Positions 37,450 through 47,070 of a stretch of DNA of 64,000 bases are shown here, one piece after another (position 1 is the stretch's first letter; each line of letters opens with the position of its first letter). The notes under the pieces were generated by a model. The model was not told where the DNA came from. It searched no databases and saw only the letters and a program-made list of their open reading frames with translations. A program made the translations under genes and the position numbers. The DNA is from Lachnospiraceae bacterium (GTDB lineage Bacteria > Bacillota > Clostridia > Lachnospirales > Lachnospiraceae): the NCBI GenBank assembly GCA_022790855.1, contig JAAVYA010000049.1, positions 1 through 64,000 on the forward strand, in the 5' to 3' direction.

Positions 37450-38748
37450 ATGGAAAAAAGAAGTAAAACAGAGCAGATCCTGGAAAAAGCAAAATCCCTG
37501 GGGTGTGTGCCGGGTCTGGAAGCCATAAGCTGCCTGATGGAAGAGATGGGAAATGTGCAAGAGGGACTTTCCGTGGTTCATGTGGCCGGAACCAATGGAA
37601 AAGGTTCCACAGGTGCGATGCTGGAGGAGATTTTATGCAGAGCCGGATTTCAGGTGGGACGGTTCACCTCTCCGGCCGTCTTTTTCCCGGAGGAGGTCTA
37701 TCAGATCAATCAAGTTCCTATTTTAAAAGAAACTTACCAGGAACTGATGGAGGAGATTGCGTCTGCCTGCAGCCGTCTAAAAGCCCAGGGAAAGGCAACG
37801 CCCACCTTGTTTGAGATGGAGACGGCCGTTGGTTTTCTTTGGTTTTACCGGATGAAATGTGACATTGTGATTTTGGAAACCGGGCTGGGGGGAAGGTTGG
37901 ATGCTACGAATATTATAAAAAAGCCATTATGCAGCGTCATAACCCCCGTGAGTATGGATCACATGGCATTTTTAGGGAATACCTTAGAACAAATTGCCTG
38001 GGAAAAAGCGGGGATCATTAAAAAAGGATGCCCTGCGGTTCTTGCCCGCCAGACGCCGGAGGCCTTTGAAGTGTTCCAGAAAAGATGCCAGGATATGCAG
38101 GCAAAACTTTGGCATTGTCAGGATACCCCTCCAAAAGAGATCCATTATGAAGCAGGACGCCTGATGTTTGATTGGGAGGATTTTCCAGAGATTTCCTTGT
38201 CCCTGCTGGGAGCATATCAGCCCCAGAATGCAGTCTGCGCCATTTTGGCCGCCCGCTGCCTGAACGATCTTGGGTTTGAGATCAAGAAAGAGGATATCCG
38301 AGAGGGGCTGGCCCAGGCTCGCTGGCCGGGGCGGTTTGAGATTGTGTCAAAGGAGCCGCTGATGGTGATCGACGGGGCCCATAACGAAGATGCGGCGAAA
38401 AAATTGCGGGAAACCCTGGAAATGGGTTTTACAAATCGAAAAATAATATATATAATAGGAGTGCTTGCTGATAAGGACCATGAAGCCATGCTGCGGTATC
38501 TGCTGCCTTTGGCCCAAAAGGTCTATACGATAACGCCGGAAAATCCCAGGGCATTATCTGCCGAAGAGCTGTGCCAGGAAGCGAAAAAGTATCACAGAAA
38601 TGTTCAGGCCGCAGGCAGCATTTCTTTGGCGGTGCGGGCCGCTGCGAAAGACGCCCGCCAGGAAAAAGAATCCATGGTGCTTGGCTTTGGTTCTCTGTCC
38701 TGGCTGGGTTGTGCAAAAGAAGCCATAGAACGGGAAAATAAGGCGTGA
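37450..38748 (+). CDS. folC: Folylpolyglutamate synthase / dihydrofolate synthase
   Basis: 432 residues from the ATG at 37450, which has TAGGGGG six bases upstream; an ATG at 37426 is in frame but worse. The Mur-ligase-like P-loop [19 protein letters not shown], the FolC signature [16 protein letters not shown] and the late [12 protein letters not shown] are all present. It attaches glutamate to dihydropteroate and adds further glutamates to folates in the cytoplasm, using ATP. First gene of the folate operon, followed 70 bases later by folE. Confidence 0.95.
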   Translation: MEKRSKTEQILEKAKSLGCVPGLEAISCLMEEMGNVQEGLSVVHVAGTNGKGSTGAMLEEILCRAGFQVGRFTSPAVFFPEEVYQINQVPILKETYQELMEEIASACSRLKAQGKATPTLFEMETAVGFLWFYRMKCDIVILETGLGGRLDATNIIKKPLCSVITPVSMDHMAFLGNTLEQIAWEKAGIIKKGCPAVLARQTPEAFEVFQKRCQDMQAKLWHCQDTPPKEIHYEAGRLMFDWEDFPEISLSLLGAYQPQNAVCAILAARCLNDLGFEIKKEDIREGLAQARWPGRFEIVSKEPLMVIDGAHNEDAAKKLRETLEMGFTNRKIIYIIGVLADKDHEAMLRYLLPLAQKVYTITPENPRALSAEELCQEAKKYHRNVQAAGSISLAVRAAAKDARQEKESMVLGFGSLSWLGCAKEAIERENKA

Positions 38749-38818
38749 GAGTGGAAGCGGCCCGGTAAGAACGTGTGCCGGAAGCCGGGTATACAGTAAA
38801 ATAGGAAAGAGATGGATT

Positions 38819-39385
38819 ATGATAGACAAGAAGAAGGTAGAGGAAGCAGTCAGGCTGTTGCTGGAGGGGATTGGCGAGGATGTGAACCGGGAAGGATTGA
38901 TGGAGACGCCAGAACGGATTGCCAGAATGTATGAGGAAATTTTTGCCGGGTTGGAGGAGTCTCCCCAGGCTCACCTGGCAAAGACATTTTCATCGGCAGA
39001 GAGCCAGATCGTATTAGAAAAAGACATTTCGTTTTATTCCGTTTGTGAACATCATCTTCTGCCTTTTTATGGGAAAGCCCATGTGGCATACCTGCCCAAG
39101 GGCAAAGTGGTGGGGATCAGTAAGCTGGCAAGAACCCTTGAAGTATTTGCCAGACGGCCACAGATCCAGGAACGCCTTACTGCTCAAATTGCCGACGCTT
39201 TGATGGAGCATCTGGCTCCGGCGGGAGCTATGGTGATGCTGGAAGCAGAGCATATGTGTATGACCATGCGAGGAATCAAAAAGCCTGGGAGCAAGACCGT
39301 AACCCTTGCGGTGCGGGGGGAGTTTGAGCAGGAGATATGGCAGAGGCGATTTTTTCAGATGTTGGGGAGGGGGACGGCGGAATAA
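38819..39385 (+). CDS. folE: GTP cyclohydrolase I
   Basis: 188 residues, normal length. Zinc and substrate residues are visible: [20 protein letters not shown] (Cys and His zinc ligands), [19 protein letters not shown] and [17 protein letters not shown] (second zinc cysteine). It converts GTP to 7,8-dihydroneopterin triphosphate, the first step of the folate pathway. Ribosome-binding site AGGAAAGAG before the ATG. The next gene starts 167 bases later, after a hairpin and a G-tract. Confidence 0.96.
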   Translation: MIDKKKVEEAVRLLLEGIGEDVNREGLMETPERIARMYEEIFAGLEESPQAHLAKTFSSAESQIVLEKDISFYSVCEHHLLPFYGKAHVAYLPKGKVVGISKLARTLEVFARRPQIQERLTAQIADALMEHLAPAGAMVMLEAEHMCMTMRGIKKPGSKTVTLAVRGEFEQEIWQRRFFQMLGRGTAE

Positions 39386-39481
39386 GGAGGCTGTTCTCTC
39401 CCCTTTTCCCTGGCTGTGCATCTTGTTTCCCTACCTTCAGTGTACAAGAGGACACTTGGGGCGTATGTCTCCTTGTACGCT

Positions 39482-39492
39482 GGGGGGGGGGG
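39482..39492 (+). repeat. G11 homopolymer between folE and folP
   Basis: Eleven consecutive G residues, 60 bases before the folP start. An imperfect inverted repeat (GTACAAGAGGACA / TGTCTCCTTGTAC, about 39442-39477) precedes it. Tracts of this length are prone to slippage and could alter leader structure or spacing. No frame crosses it. Confidence 0.8.
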
Positions 39493-39552
39493 TAACAAAC
39501 TGACATGGAAGGCTGAACTATTACGATAAAAGACGAATGCAGGAGGACTTAT

Positions 39553-40365
39553 ATGAGAATTAGGAACCGGGAGTTTGACGTAGACGATCATACTTATATT
39601 ATGGGGATTTTGAATGTAACGCCGGACTCTTTTTCCGATGGAGGGAAGTATAATACTTGGGATAAAGCTTTGTTTCGGGCTCAGGAAATGATAAAGGAAG
39701 GGGCCGATATTCTGGATATTGGAGGGGAATCTACCCGTCCGGGGCACATCCAAATTAGCGAAGAAGAGGAAATTGAACGTACGGCGCCGCTGTTAAGGCG
39801 GCTGAGAGAAACATTTGAAATTCCTTTGTCCATTGATACCTACAAAACGGCGGTAGCCAGGGAGGCGCTGGATGCCGGGGCGGATCTTGTCAATGATATC
39901 TGGGGGTTGAAATATGAGCCGGGGATGGGAGAATTGATTGCAAAAAGCGGCGCCGCCTGCTGCCTGATGCACAATCGCAGGGAGCCTGCAAAAGAAAATC
40001 TGATAGAGGAAGTAAAAGCGGATTTGAAAGAAACCCTTTCTCTGGCCCAAAAGGCGGGAATCCACAAAGACCGCATTTTGCTGGATCCGGGGATTGGCTT
40101 TGGAAAAACGTATCAGCAGAATCTGGAGGCGCTTTATTTTCTGGAACAGCTGAAAGAACTGGGATATCCGCTTTTATTAGGCGCTTCCAGAAAATCAGTC
40201 GTCGGTTTGACGTTGGACCTCCCAGTAGAAGAACGGCTGGAAGGGACGCTGGTAACTACCGTTTTCGGCGTCCTAAAGGGATGCGCTTTTATCCGGGTGC
40301 ATGATGTGAAGGAAAATGTGCGGGCGGTTCGGATGGCACGGGCCATTTGTGACGGTTGGAGATAA
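39553..40365 (+). CDS. folP: Dihydropteroate synthase
   Basis: 270 residues, with the complete family signature: MGILNVTPDSFSDGGKY, ILDIGGESTRPGH, a central NDIWGLKYEPGM and the C-terminal GASRKS substrate loop. It joins 4-aminobenzoate to 6-hydroxymethyl-dihydropterin pyrophosphate and is the target of sulfonamides. The start has GGAGG nine bases upstream. It follows folE in the folate operon and is followed 27 bases later by the folB-folK fusion. Confidence 0.96.
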   Translation: MRIRNREFDVDDHTYIMGILNVTPDSFSDGGKYNTWDKALFRAQEMIKEGADILDIGGESTRPGHIQISEEEEIERTAPLLRRLRETFEIPLSIDTYKTAVAREALDAGADLVNDIWGLKYEPGMGELIAKSGAACCLMHNRREPAKENLIEEVKADLKETLSLAQKAGIHKDRILLDPGIGFGKTYQQNLEALYFLEQLKELGYPLLLGASRKSVVGLTLDLPVEERLEGTLVTTVFGVLKGCAFIRVHDVKENVRAVRMARAICDGWR

Positions 40366-40392
40366 GAAAAGAAAGAGGGGAAGAAAACGAAA

Positions 40393-41364
40393 ATGGAAGA
40401 TACATACACGGAACGGCCGGGGCAGATCCCGGGCGGAAGCGATACAGCCCAATGGCCGGGGCAGATCCCGGGCGGAAGCGTTGCAGCCCAATGGCCGGAA
40501 CAGATCTCGGGCGGAAGCGCTGCGGCTCAGTGGCCCCAGATGGATGTGATCGGTATTCATCATTTGGAGGTATTTGGAAACCATGGGGTTTTTCCGGAGG
40601 AAACAAAGCTGGGCCAGAAGTTTCTGGTGAATGCCCGGCTGTTTACCAGGACCAGGGAAGCAGGATTTACCGATGATTTGACGAAATCCATCCATTATGG
40701 AGAAATCTGCCATACCATCACAAGCTTTCTGCGGGAGCATACCTATCACCTGATTGAAGCGGCCGCGGAACATTTGGCAGAGCATCTGTTATTGGAAACG
40801 CCCCGCCTTTGGGGCGTGGAGCTGGAGATATTAAAGCCCTGGGCTCCGATTGGCCTGCCCCTTAAGTCCGTTTCTGTAAAAATCAGCCGAAGCTGGCACA
40901 AGGCTTATATTGCCCTGGGTTCTAATTTAGGAGACAAACAGGGGTATTTGGATGAAGCGGTGTTAAAGCTGAAGCAGCACAAGGGCATCCGTGTCTGTAA
41001 GGTTTCAGACTTTATGGAGACCGAGCCTTACGGAGGGGTAGAACAGGACGTATTTTTAAACGGATGCCTGGAAGCGGATACAATTCTGTCCCCCCTGGAA
41101 CTATTACAGGAGATGAACCGGATTGAGTCGGAGGCCGGACGGGAGCGGGTGATCCATTGGGGGCCCAGAACCTTGGATTTGGATTTGATTTTTTATGATC
41201 GCCTGATCACAGAAGAACCGAAGCTGCTGCTGCCCCATCCCGATCTGCACAACCGGGAATTTGTGCTGCGCCCTTTGGAAGAGTTATGCCCGTATTTGCG
41301 CCATCCCGTAACGGGTAAAACGGTAAAAGAAATGTTGGAGGAAGTGACAGGATGCCGGAAATAG
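40393..41364 (+). CDS. folB-folK: Bifunctional dihydroneopterin aldolase / HPPK
   Basis: 323 residues. Residues 1-48 are an unusual extension made of three 13-residue repeats (PGQIPGGS.. AQW type). FolB begins at about residue 50 (DVIGIHHLEVFGNHGVFPEE; SIHYGEICH) and runs to about 170; FolK follows (YIALGSNLGDKQGYLDEAV; ETEPYGG; HWGPRTLDLDLIFYD). It turns dihydroneopterin into 6-hydroxymethyl-dihydropterin and then pyrophosphorylates it for FolP. The AGAGGGGAAG site before 40393 supports the long start; the internal ATG at 40540, where FolB proper begins, has no such site. The last 13 bases overlap rdrA. Confidence 0.93.
   Translation: MEDTYTERPGQIPGGSDTAQWPGQIPGGSVAAQWPEQISGGSAAAQWPQMDVIGIHHLEVFGNHGVFPEETKLGQKFLVNARLFTRTREAGFTDDLTKSIHYGEICHTITSFLREHTYHLIEAAAEHLAEHLLLETPRLWGVELEILKPWAPIGLPLKSVSVKISRSWHKAYIALGSNLGDKQGYLDEAVLKLKQHKGIRVCKVSDFMETEPYGGVEQDVFLNGCLEADTILSPLELLQEMNRIESEAGRERVIHWGPRTLDLDLIFYDRLITEEPKLLLPHPDLHNREFVLRPLEELCPYLRHPVTGKTVKEMLEEVTGCRK
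40415..40531 (+). repeat. Three 39-bp tandem repeats at the start of folBK
   Basis: Units at 40415-40453, 40454-40492 and 40493-40531, with a partial fourth (GGCCCCAG). The first two differ at four positions or so; the third is more diverged. The period is a multiple of three, so copy-number change would keep the frame and only lengthen or shorten the N-terminal tail of FolB. Confidence 0.9.
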
Positions 41365-44180
41365 CAGAAGAAAAGAAACATGGAAGAAACAAAAATAAAA
41401 TAGGGGCGAGATGTTTGAGTGTGGGAGAAGCGAAAATGATCCTGCCCACCTATCCCCAAATTAAAATACAGATTGACCAGTTCCGCAGCGAGCGGGAAGG
41501 GGAGCATAAAAAAGAAAATATCAATCAAAAAACAAATAATATCGGAATTATCGGAGTCCGGGGCGCAGGAAAAACCTCCCTGTTGAAAACGATCCGGGAA
41601 GAACTGATGGAAGAGAATTCCCAGGGGCAGGACTTGATTTTTCCCATCATTGTGCCGGAGAATATGTCAGAATCCAGTACGCTGATGGCCACGATCCTAG
41701 GCATGATGAAAAAATATGTGGATGAAAAGGACAAAAAAGAAAAGCAGGACAGAGCTTATGCAGATTGTGAGCGGGGGAGCGGAATCGTAAAACGCTATGA
41801 AGAAGTAGTGAAACAATATACCTTTATTCAAAGGGAATACCGCGATATCCTGATTCATGAATTTACCACGGAAAACGATTATGCTAAAAGCTCCGCAAAA
41901 ATATTTAACTCTGACAATGAGTTTATCACGAAATTCCATGAACTGATTTCGGAGCTTCTGTCCGGCCGTGAGAATGGAATGCTTTTTCTGTTTATCGACG
42001 ATATTGATCTGAGCACCCATCGCTGCACCGACGTGGTAAAGACATTGCTTTCTTATTTGTCCAATGAAAATATTGTGACCTTTATTTCCGGGGATCTGGA
42101 AACGTTTGAAGAAGCCTTGACGGTGGACTTTCTTCGCCAGGAGAAAGTTTTAGGGAAGGACGTCTTAGGAGAATCTATGCTGGAGAACCCCAGGGCGGGC
42201 ACTTTTTTGGACAGCAAGAAGAAGCTGGCTTATGAATACCTGAAAAAAATCCTTCCGCCGGTGTACCGCCATAATATTAAGGAATGGGCCCTGGAGGAAA
42301 AAGGGACCTATTGTATTCAGGAAGAAGAGGAGGAGCGCGGGAAGGATTTTGCAGGCTATCTTTCCGAAGCGTTGGAGGGCTGGGTGGATCCGGCGTTTTT
42401 CCAATATTATGAGGAAGGGGCAGGAATGGGCGCGCTGCCTTATACATACCATCTGTTTGACAATACCTCCCGGGGACTGAATAATGTGTACAATGTGCTG
42501 AAGGAAATTGCGTTTCTGAGGAAGAGCTGGAAGGAAGGAGAACATGAAAAAGCCAATGAGGAAGATGTGCTGGGGAAAAAGAAACAGCTTTTAGATACGA
42601 TTATTTCTTCCAAGCATTTGTATAACCAGCATCGGAGCGAGATTCTGGGGAATATGTTTTATGTGGGCTCCAAGGGCGGACAAGTATTTTTTGATAATGC
42701 GCTGGCGATTATTTATCCGGACGGCGACTGGGCCAGAAATCCTGTGGAAAGATTTTCCTTGTTTTTGTTGGTGGATTTTGCAGCCAGGCTTTTTTATGAG
42801 GATGAGTATGAAGTAAACGTTGAGAGCAGCAAAGAGTATCATGAATTAAAAAAACGGGTGATGGAAGATTTAATCCGGTATCCGGAGATTGCGGGAAAGT
42901 CTATGCCTGTCAAGGGCGATTTTTTTGAATGGATTGAAATAGAAGAGGTCAAAGTGAAAGAAATTACCATATATACTATTAGCACCAGTTTTTTGACAAA
43001 AGGAAATCTGGTTTTTAATTTGGCTGTATACCGCAATCTACATGCAGACACATTGGCGATATTGCATCAAATTCCAGACGAGGATCTATCCAAAATGGAT
43101 TTTGATATAGCGCAGTTGGAACAAGAGGTATTTCTTGCGTTTTGGAAAGCCGTATCATCGGTAGGAAAAGTTAGGAATAAAGCAGAATTGCTGCTGGAGA
43201 AGTATTATCCTGTTTTCTGGAAGGAATTTGAGTATATGCAGAGACAGATGTCAAGTATTCCAATACAGAATGCGGTGATCAAATTATTTGATGAAGAATG
43301 TGAAACGGCAATATCATCTGCAGAGAAACCTTCCAAAAAATTAAAAAGATTTCCACTGAAGCGTATTTTGATTAACACGATTGCAGAATATGCAGAACCT
43401 GTTTGGGAAGGAAATGAGGAAATGCTGGCTGCTTCTATTGTCGGTGGAGAAGATTACCAGGAGAACAAAGAGGATCAAAAAATATATAAGATTATAGAGA
43501 TCATTAGCAAGCGGAGACTTTGGAGAGAAGAAGCGGCAGGGAAAGTAGTAGATTATTTATCCGAAAAAGTCAGTAAGGGAATGGAGCAGATCATCTTGGA
43601 TATTGTTCAATCAGATTGGAATATCGAAACCAGCAGCGCTCTTTCGGAGTGGCAGGGTTTTGTCCGTTCTTACCATGGAGTTTCAGAAACAAAGTCGGTA
43701 AAAGTAAAACGAGAAGTTCAGAGATTGTTAAAAAAAGAAGCTTTTGGAGAAGAAGATAAGCCAGTGCTTTCTGATGGAATAGAGAAAATCTTAAAAAATG
43801 GAATTTCTTTTGATACATTCTGCCAGATAGTAAAGGAAGTTTCAGAACTTTCTCAAAATTATCGTGTCTGGTACGGAAGAAGAGAAGCTCAGGAGCTGCT
43901 GAACGGGCTTTTGAAATGCTTTGCAAGCCCTAAGGAAGGCGAGGAAAGTACAGGATTCCAATTTCTTTTATGTCACTATTTCCTATACAAAACATTCATT
44001 GGAAATGATGAGGAAATACACCAACAGGCAGAACTAATGAAAGAAATCACAGAACAGCTGTCCAAAGCACATTTAAAAGCCGACCAGGCGGTACTGAACT
44101 CCTTCATCGACCAACTAAACGAGTCTCTGGAAGACGACGAGAAATTAGATCAGGAAGAATTCGAAAATTTATTCGGTTAG
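41352..44180 (+). CDS. rdrA: RADAR ATPase RdrA
   Basis: 942 residues. A P-loop AAA/KAP-like ATPase domain occupies about residues 60-450: Walker A GVRGAGKTS (68-76) and Walker B LFLFIDDID (211-219), followed by a sensor-like SNENIVTFISGDLETFEEAL segment. The remaining 500 residues are helical with no other known motif. Size, architecture and direct pairing with an adenosine-deaminase-like partner of about 890 residues match RdrA of the RADAR anti-phage system, in which RdrA forms a ring that works with RdrB to deaminate adenosine nucleotides or RNA and halt infected cells. The start overlaps folBK by 13 bases, with GGAGGAAG inside that gene. Alternative: an unrelated STAND/KAP ATPase; pairing makes this less likely. 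Confidence 0.85.
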   Translation: MPEIAEEKKHGRNKNKIGARCLSVGEAKMILPTYPQIKIQIDQFRSEREGEHKKENINQKTNNIGIIGVRGAGKTSLLKTIREELMEENSQGQDLIFPIIVPENMSESSTLMATILGMMKKYVDEKDKKEKQDRAYADCERGSGIVKRYEEVVKQYTFIQREYRDILIHEFTTENDYAKSSAKIFNSDNEFITKFHELISELLSGRENGMLFLFIDDIDLSTHRCTDVVKTLLSYLSNENIVTFISGDLETFEEALTVDFLRQEKVLGKDVLGESMLENPRAGTFLDSKKKLAYEYLKKILPPVYRHNIKEWALEEKGTYCIQEEEEERGKDFAGYLSEALEGWVDPAFFQYYEEGAGMGALPYTYHLFDNTSRGLNNVYNVLKEIAFLRKSWKEGEHEKANEEDVLGKKKQLLDTIISSKHLYNQHRSEILGNMFYVGSKGGQVFFDNALAIIYPDGDWARNPVERFSLFLLVDFAARLFYEDEYEVNVESSKEYHELKKRVMEDLIRYPEIAGKSMPVKGDFFEWIEIEEVKVKEITIYTISTSFLTKGNLVFNLAVYRNLHADTLAILHQIPDEDLSKMDFDIAQLEQEVFLAFWKAVSSVGKVRNKAELLLEKYYPVFWKEFEYMQRQMSSIPIQNAVIKLFDEECETAISSAEKPSKKLKRFPLKRILINTIAEYAEPVWEGNEEMLAASIVGGEDYQENKEDQKIYKIIEIISKRRLWREEAAGKVVDYLSEKVSKGMEQIILDIVQSDWNIETSSALSEWQGFVRSYHGVSETKSVKVKREVQRLLKKEAFGEEDKPVLSDGIEKILKNGISFDTFCQIVKEVSELSQNYRVWYGRREAQELLNGLLKCFASPKEGEESTGFQFLLCHYFLYKTFIGNDEEIHQQAELMKEITEQLSKAHLKADQAVLNSFIDQLNESLEDDEKLDQEEFENLFG

Positions 44181-44192
44181 GGCGTGATACAT

Positions 44193-46862
44193 ATGATAAA
44201 TGATTCCATTAACCGCTTCCTGGGCGTACTCTGCTACCCCTTCCTTTCCCTGGAAACATTTGAAGAGGACTTGATCGGGGCGTTTTTAAAAGCCGCCCAC
44301 AGCCACCAAAAGGGCAGTGAGGGCACGGCGGAGGAGACGGAACGTATCCGAAAGCGTTTAAAAAGCCAGCTCATTGACTATATCCGGGATAATTTTACCA
44401 TATATTCCTATGATGAAATCTATCTCTACCTGGAAAAATGCTATCTCTACGATGCGTTGGATTACGACAGCCCCCTTTCTATGTACTTAAAAGTCATGAA
44501 ACGGATGGCGGACGCGCTGATTTCCCACAGGGATGGCAGGATCGTATTTAAATACTGGGAAAATAAAGAGGATAAAGATTTATTTGGAGGCTTTGCAGGG
44601 AGCAATAAAGTGACGCTGTTTCACAGCCTGAATTGTCACATTCCTATGGATGTGATCGCCATTGTCTATATGGTCGCCAATCAGAGGGAGCCGGATATCC
44701 GATGCCTGAATTACTTTTATGGCACCATAGAAGCGGCAGATCAGCAGCTGTCAATGATCCTGAAAAAAGGCGTGGCGGAGAACCATCTGCATAAAGGAGT
44801 GTCCCGGACATTTCCAAGCATCTGGGATTCTTTGATGGAGCCCCTTACGGCAAAAAAGAAAAAAACCTTTCGGAACAAAAGCCTGGTAACCGGCACAAAA
44901 GACCATAAAAAGAGGATCCTTTTTTACGTTCTGGGCTGCGGGATGGTGAGAGGATGGCTGGCGTATCAAATGTCCCTTCCGATGGAAAACTGGGAGAAGG
45001 GCCCCAAGGAAGTAAGAATCCTGGCGAAAGAATTCCGATATGGCAAGCCCTTCGAAGAACATTACAAAAGAGAGTTTCAAACACAAGAAGCGGATGAAAT
45101 TATCTCCTACTATGCCGGGCTTTGGAAGGAATTGGAGGATTTTCTGCCGGAAGGCGCCCTGGATGGAAATCTGTGCAGAATAGCGCTGAAGGAAGATTCT
45201 GGTGTATATACCTTTGATGAAAATGTATTTTTGTATCGTGCCCTGGACGGGGTGTATTACAAAAAAATGAGTGAAGATTTTGGCCTCTGCCTGCTGCAGT
45301 ATCTTAGGGTAAGAAATTATTTTTTCCATGAGAGCGTACAACAGAAAACCATTAAGGGACTGGATTATTTCCAGCAGGAGCATTATACGGTAAATTCCGT
45401 GTTAAACCGTATGAATACCAATCATTTTTGGGAAAATGCCATCCGGGAACAATTACAGAACCAGGATCTGCAAAAAATAGAATTCCGCTTCAGCATGCAT
45501 TCCTCTTATCAAAGCCTGAAAAAAGAAGTGAGAAGCTTTTTGGAGGCATATAAAAACGTATTGGAGAAGGACTATTGCTTTTTTGACGGAGATCATTACA
45601 TTCCAAAACAAAAATTTCCCCGGGTGGGGCTGGTGCTGCATTTTTTAAAACGGCCGGATCCCCCGGTTCCAAAGAAATGCTTTGTCAATGGAACCGCAGA
45701 CTGCGCCAGCTATCGGTTCGGCGCCCTGCAGGCCTCTTACATGGAGCAGGCGAAGCTGTTTGTAAAACTCCGTTCGGAATTTAGTGAGCTTAGCAGATAC
45801 CTGGTAGGAATTGATGCCGCAAGCCTGGAAAATTCCACTCCGGTATGGGTATTTGTGCCTGTCTACAATCAGGCCAGGGACAGCCAGGTGGAACAAATCG
45901 GAAAAAACCCAGAAGGGGAGTGCTATACCCAAAGCCTGGGATTTACGTTTCATGCGGGGGAAGATTTCCGCCATATTTTGTCAGGGCTTCGCAGGATTGA
46001 CGAAGCCGTGGAGCATTTGAAATTCCATGCCGGGGACCGGATTGGCCACGGGATTGCCCTGGGGCTGTCTCCAAATCTGTGGAGAAATCAGAACCCGGTG
46101 ATCATTATTCCCAGATTGGAAGCTCTGGAAAATTACCTTTGGGCGTATGATACTCTGCGCAAAAATTACGGCGAGTTCCAATCCTCCATTTTGGCCTATA
46201 TGGAGCAGCGCATTTTTGCATTGTCAAAAGATATTTACGGGGATACGGCGGCAATCACCCTGGAAATGATGATTCGCAGCTATAACAGCATATTTTCAGA
46301 GGATGTGGCCGGGGAAATGCTTGAGGAAGAGACGGTGTGCCGCTTGTGCAAGAACCTGAAAGAGAAGGAGCAGATTCCCTGGAATGCCAAATTGCTCACA
46401 GCGGCCAGGCATTGCAATGTATTTGCCAGGAAGATGGATCAGCCGATTCACTACGAAGTTACCCAGCAGGATTTATCCATTATACAGGAAATGCAGAAAT
46501 TATTGAAAAAGAAGCTGGGGAGAAAGGGGATCGTGCTGGAAGTCAATCCATCCTCCAATCTGGCCATCGGGGAAATTGACCGTTTGGGGGAAAACCAATT
46601 TTATCAGATAAACAAAGTAAATGAAGAAGAAAATGTGATCATCTGCATTAATTCCGACGACCCGGCGGTGTTTAATACCAATGTGTCAAATGAGCTGGCT
46701 TATATATATTATGGGATGCTGGATAAAAACGTCAGCCGGGAAGCCGCTTTGCTTTGGATTGACCGGGTACGGAGAAACGGCATGGACAGTTCCTTTATCC
46801 GCCGCCAGGAATCAGATGGAATGCTGCTGAAAAAATTGACGGAATTGTTGGAACAAATGTAA
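44193..46862 (+). CDS. rdrB: RADAR adenosine deaminase RdrB
   Basis: 889 residues from the ATG at 44193 (AGGG ten bases upstream); a GTG at 44184 is the alternative. The deaminase motifs are spread over a long chain: HLH zinc ligands (about 198-200, in NHLHKGVS), FHAGED (about 587-592, zinc His and catalytic Glu), RIGHGIAL (about 616), EVNPSSNLAIG (about 783) and the metal Asp in NSDDPAVF (about 821). All catalytic positions of the adenosine deaminase family are kept, with large insertions between the first and second motifs as in RdrB. It would convert adenosine to inosine in ATP/RNA during phage attack, in assembly with RdrA. Twelve bases separate it from rdrA. Confidence 0.87.
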   Translation: MINDSINRFLGVLCYPFLSLETFEEDLIGAFLKAAHSHQKGSEGTAEETERIRKRLKSQLIDYIRDNFTIYSYDEIYLYLEKCYLYDALDYDSPLSMYLKVMKRMADALISHRDGRIVFKYWENKEDKDLFGGFAGSNKVTLFHSLNCHIPMDVIAIVYMVANQREPDIRCLNYFYGTIEAADQQLSMILKKGVAENHLHKGVSRTFPSIWDSLMEPLTAKKKKTFRNKSLVTGTKDHKKRILFYVLGCGMVRGWLAYQMSLPMENWEKGPKEVRILAKEFRYGKPFEEHYKREFQTQEADEIISYYAGLWKELEDFLPEGALDGNLCRIALKEDSGVYTFDENVFLYRALDGVYYKKMSEDFGLCLLQYLRVRNYFFHESVQQKTIKGLDYFQQEHYTVNSVLNRMNTNHFWENAIREQLQNQDLQKIEFRFSMHSSYQSLKKEVRSFLEAYKNVLEKDYCFFDGDHYIPKQKFPRVGLVLHFLKRPDPPVPKKCFVNGTADCASYRFGALQASYMEQAKLFVKLRSEFSELSRYLVGIDAASLENSTPVWVFVPVYNQARDSQVEQIGKNPEGECYTQSLGFTFHAGEDFRHILSGLRRIDEAVEHLKFHAGDRIGHGIALGLSPNLWRNQNPVIIIPRLEALENYLWAYDTLRKNYGEFQSSILAYMEQRIFALSKDIYGDTAAITLEMMIRSYNSIFSEDVAGEMLEEETVCRLCKNLKEKEQIPWNAKLLTAARHCNVFARKMDQPIHYEVTQQDLSIIQEMQKLLKKKLGRKGIVLEVNPSSNLAIGEIDRLGENQFYQINKVNEEENVIICINSDDPAVFNTNVSNELAYIYYGMLDKNVSREAALLWIDRVRRNGMDSSFIRRQESDGMLLKKLTELLEQM

Positions 46863-46867
46863 GTTTT

Positions 46868-46996
46868 TGAGGCCAAAAAGGGTTTTTTAAATTGTAATGG
46901 GCAAATTGCACAAAATATGTTCTGCTTTGCGACTGCGCAGAATATATTTTGTGCAATTTGCCAATGTCAGTTTTGAAAAGCCCCTTTTGCCCCAAC
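46868..46996. repeat. Palindromic element downstream of rdrB
   Basis: A near-perfect 26-base stem (46900-46925 with 46937-46962, one G-T pair) around an 11-base loop, continued outward by weaker symmetry (TTGAGGCCAAAAAGGG against CCCCTTTTGCCCCAA) to a total of about 129 bases. It starts six bases after the rdrB stop. It may end transcription, but its size and terminal symmetry suggest a small non-autonomous mobile element or REP-like repeat. Sequence unlike the IS630-like MITEs nearby. Confidence 0.65.
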
Positions 46997-47070
46997 ATCA
47001 TGAGAGTGTTGTCGTTAAAATTTATATAGGACGTACAACGGCCGTTCGGCAGCGTTTCCTTTTTATTTTT

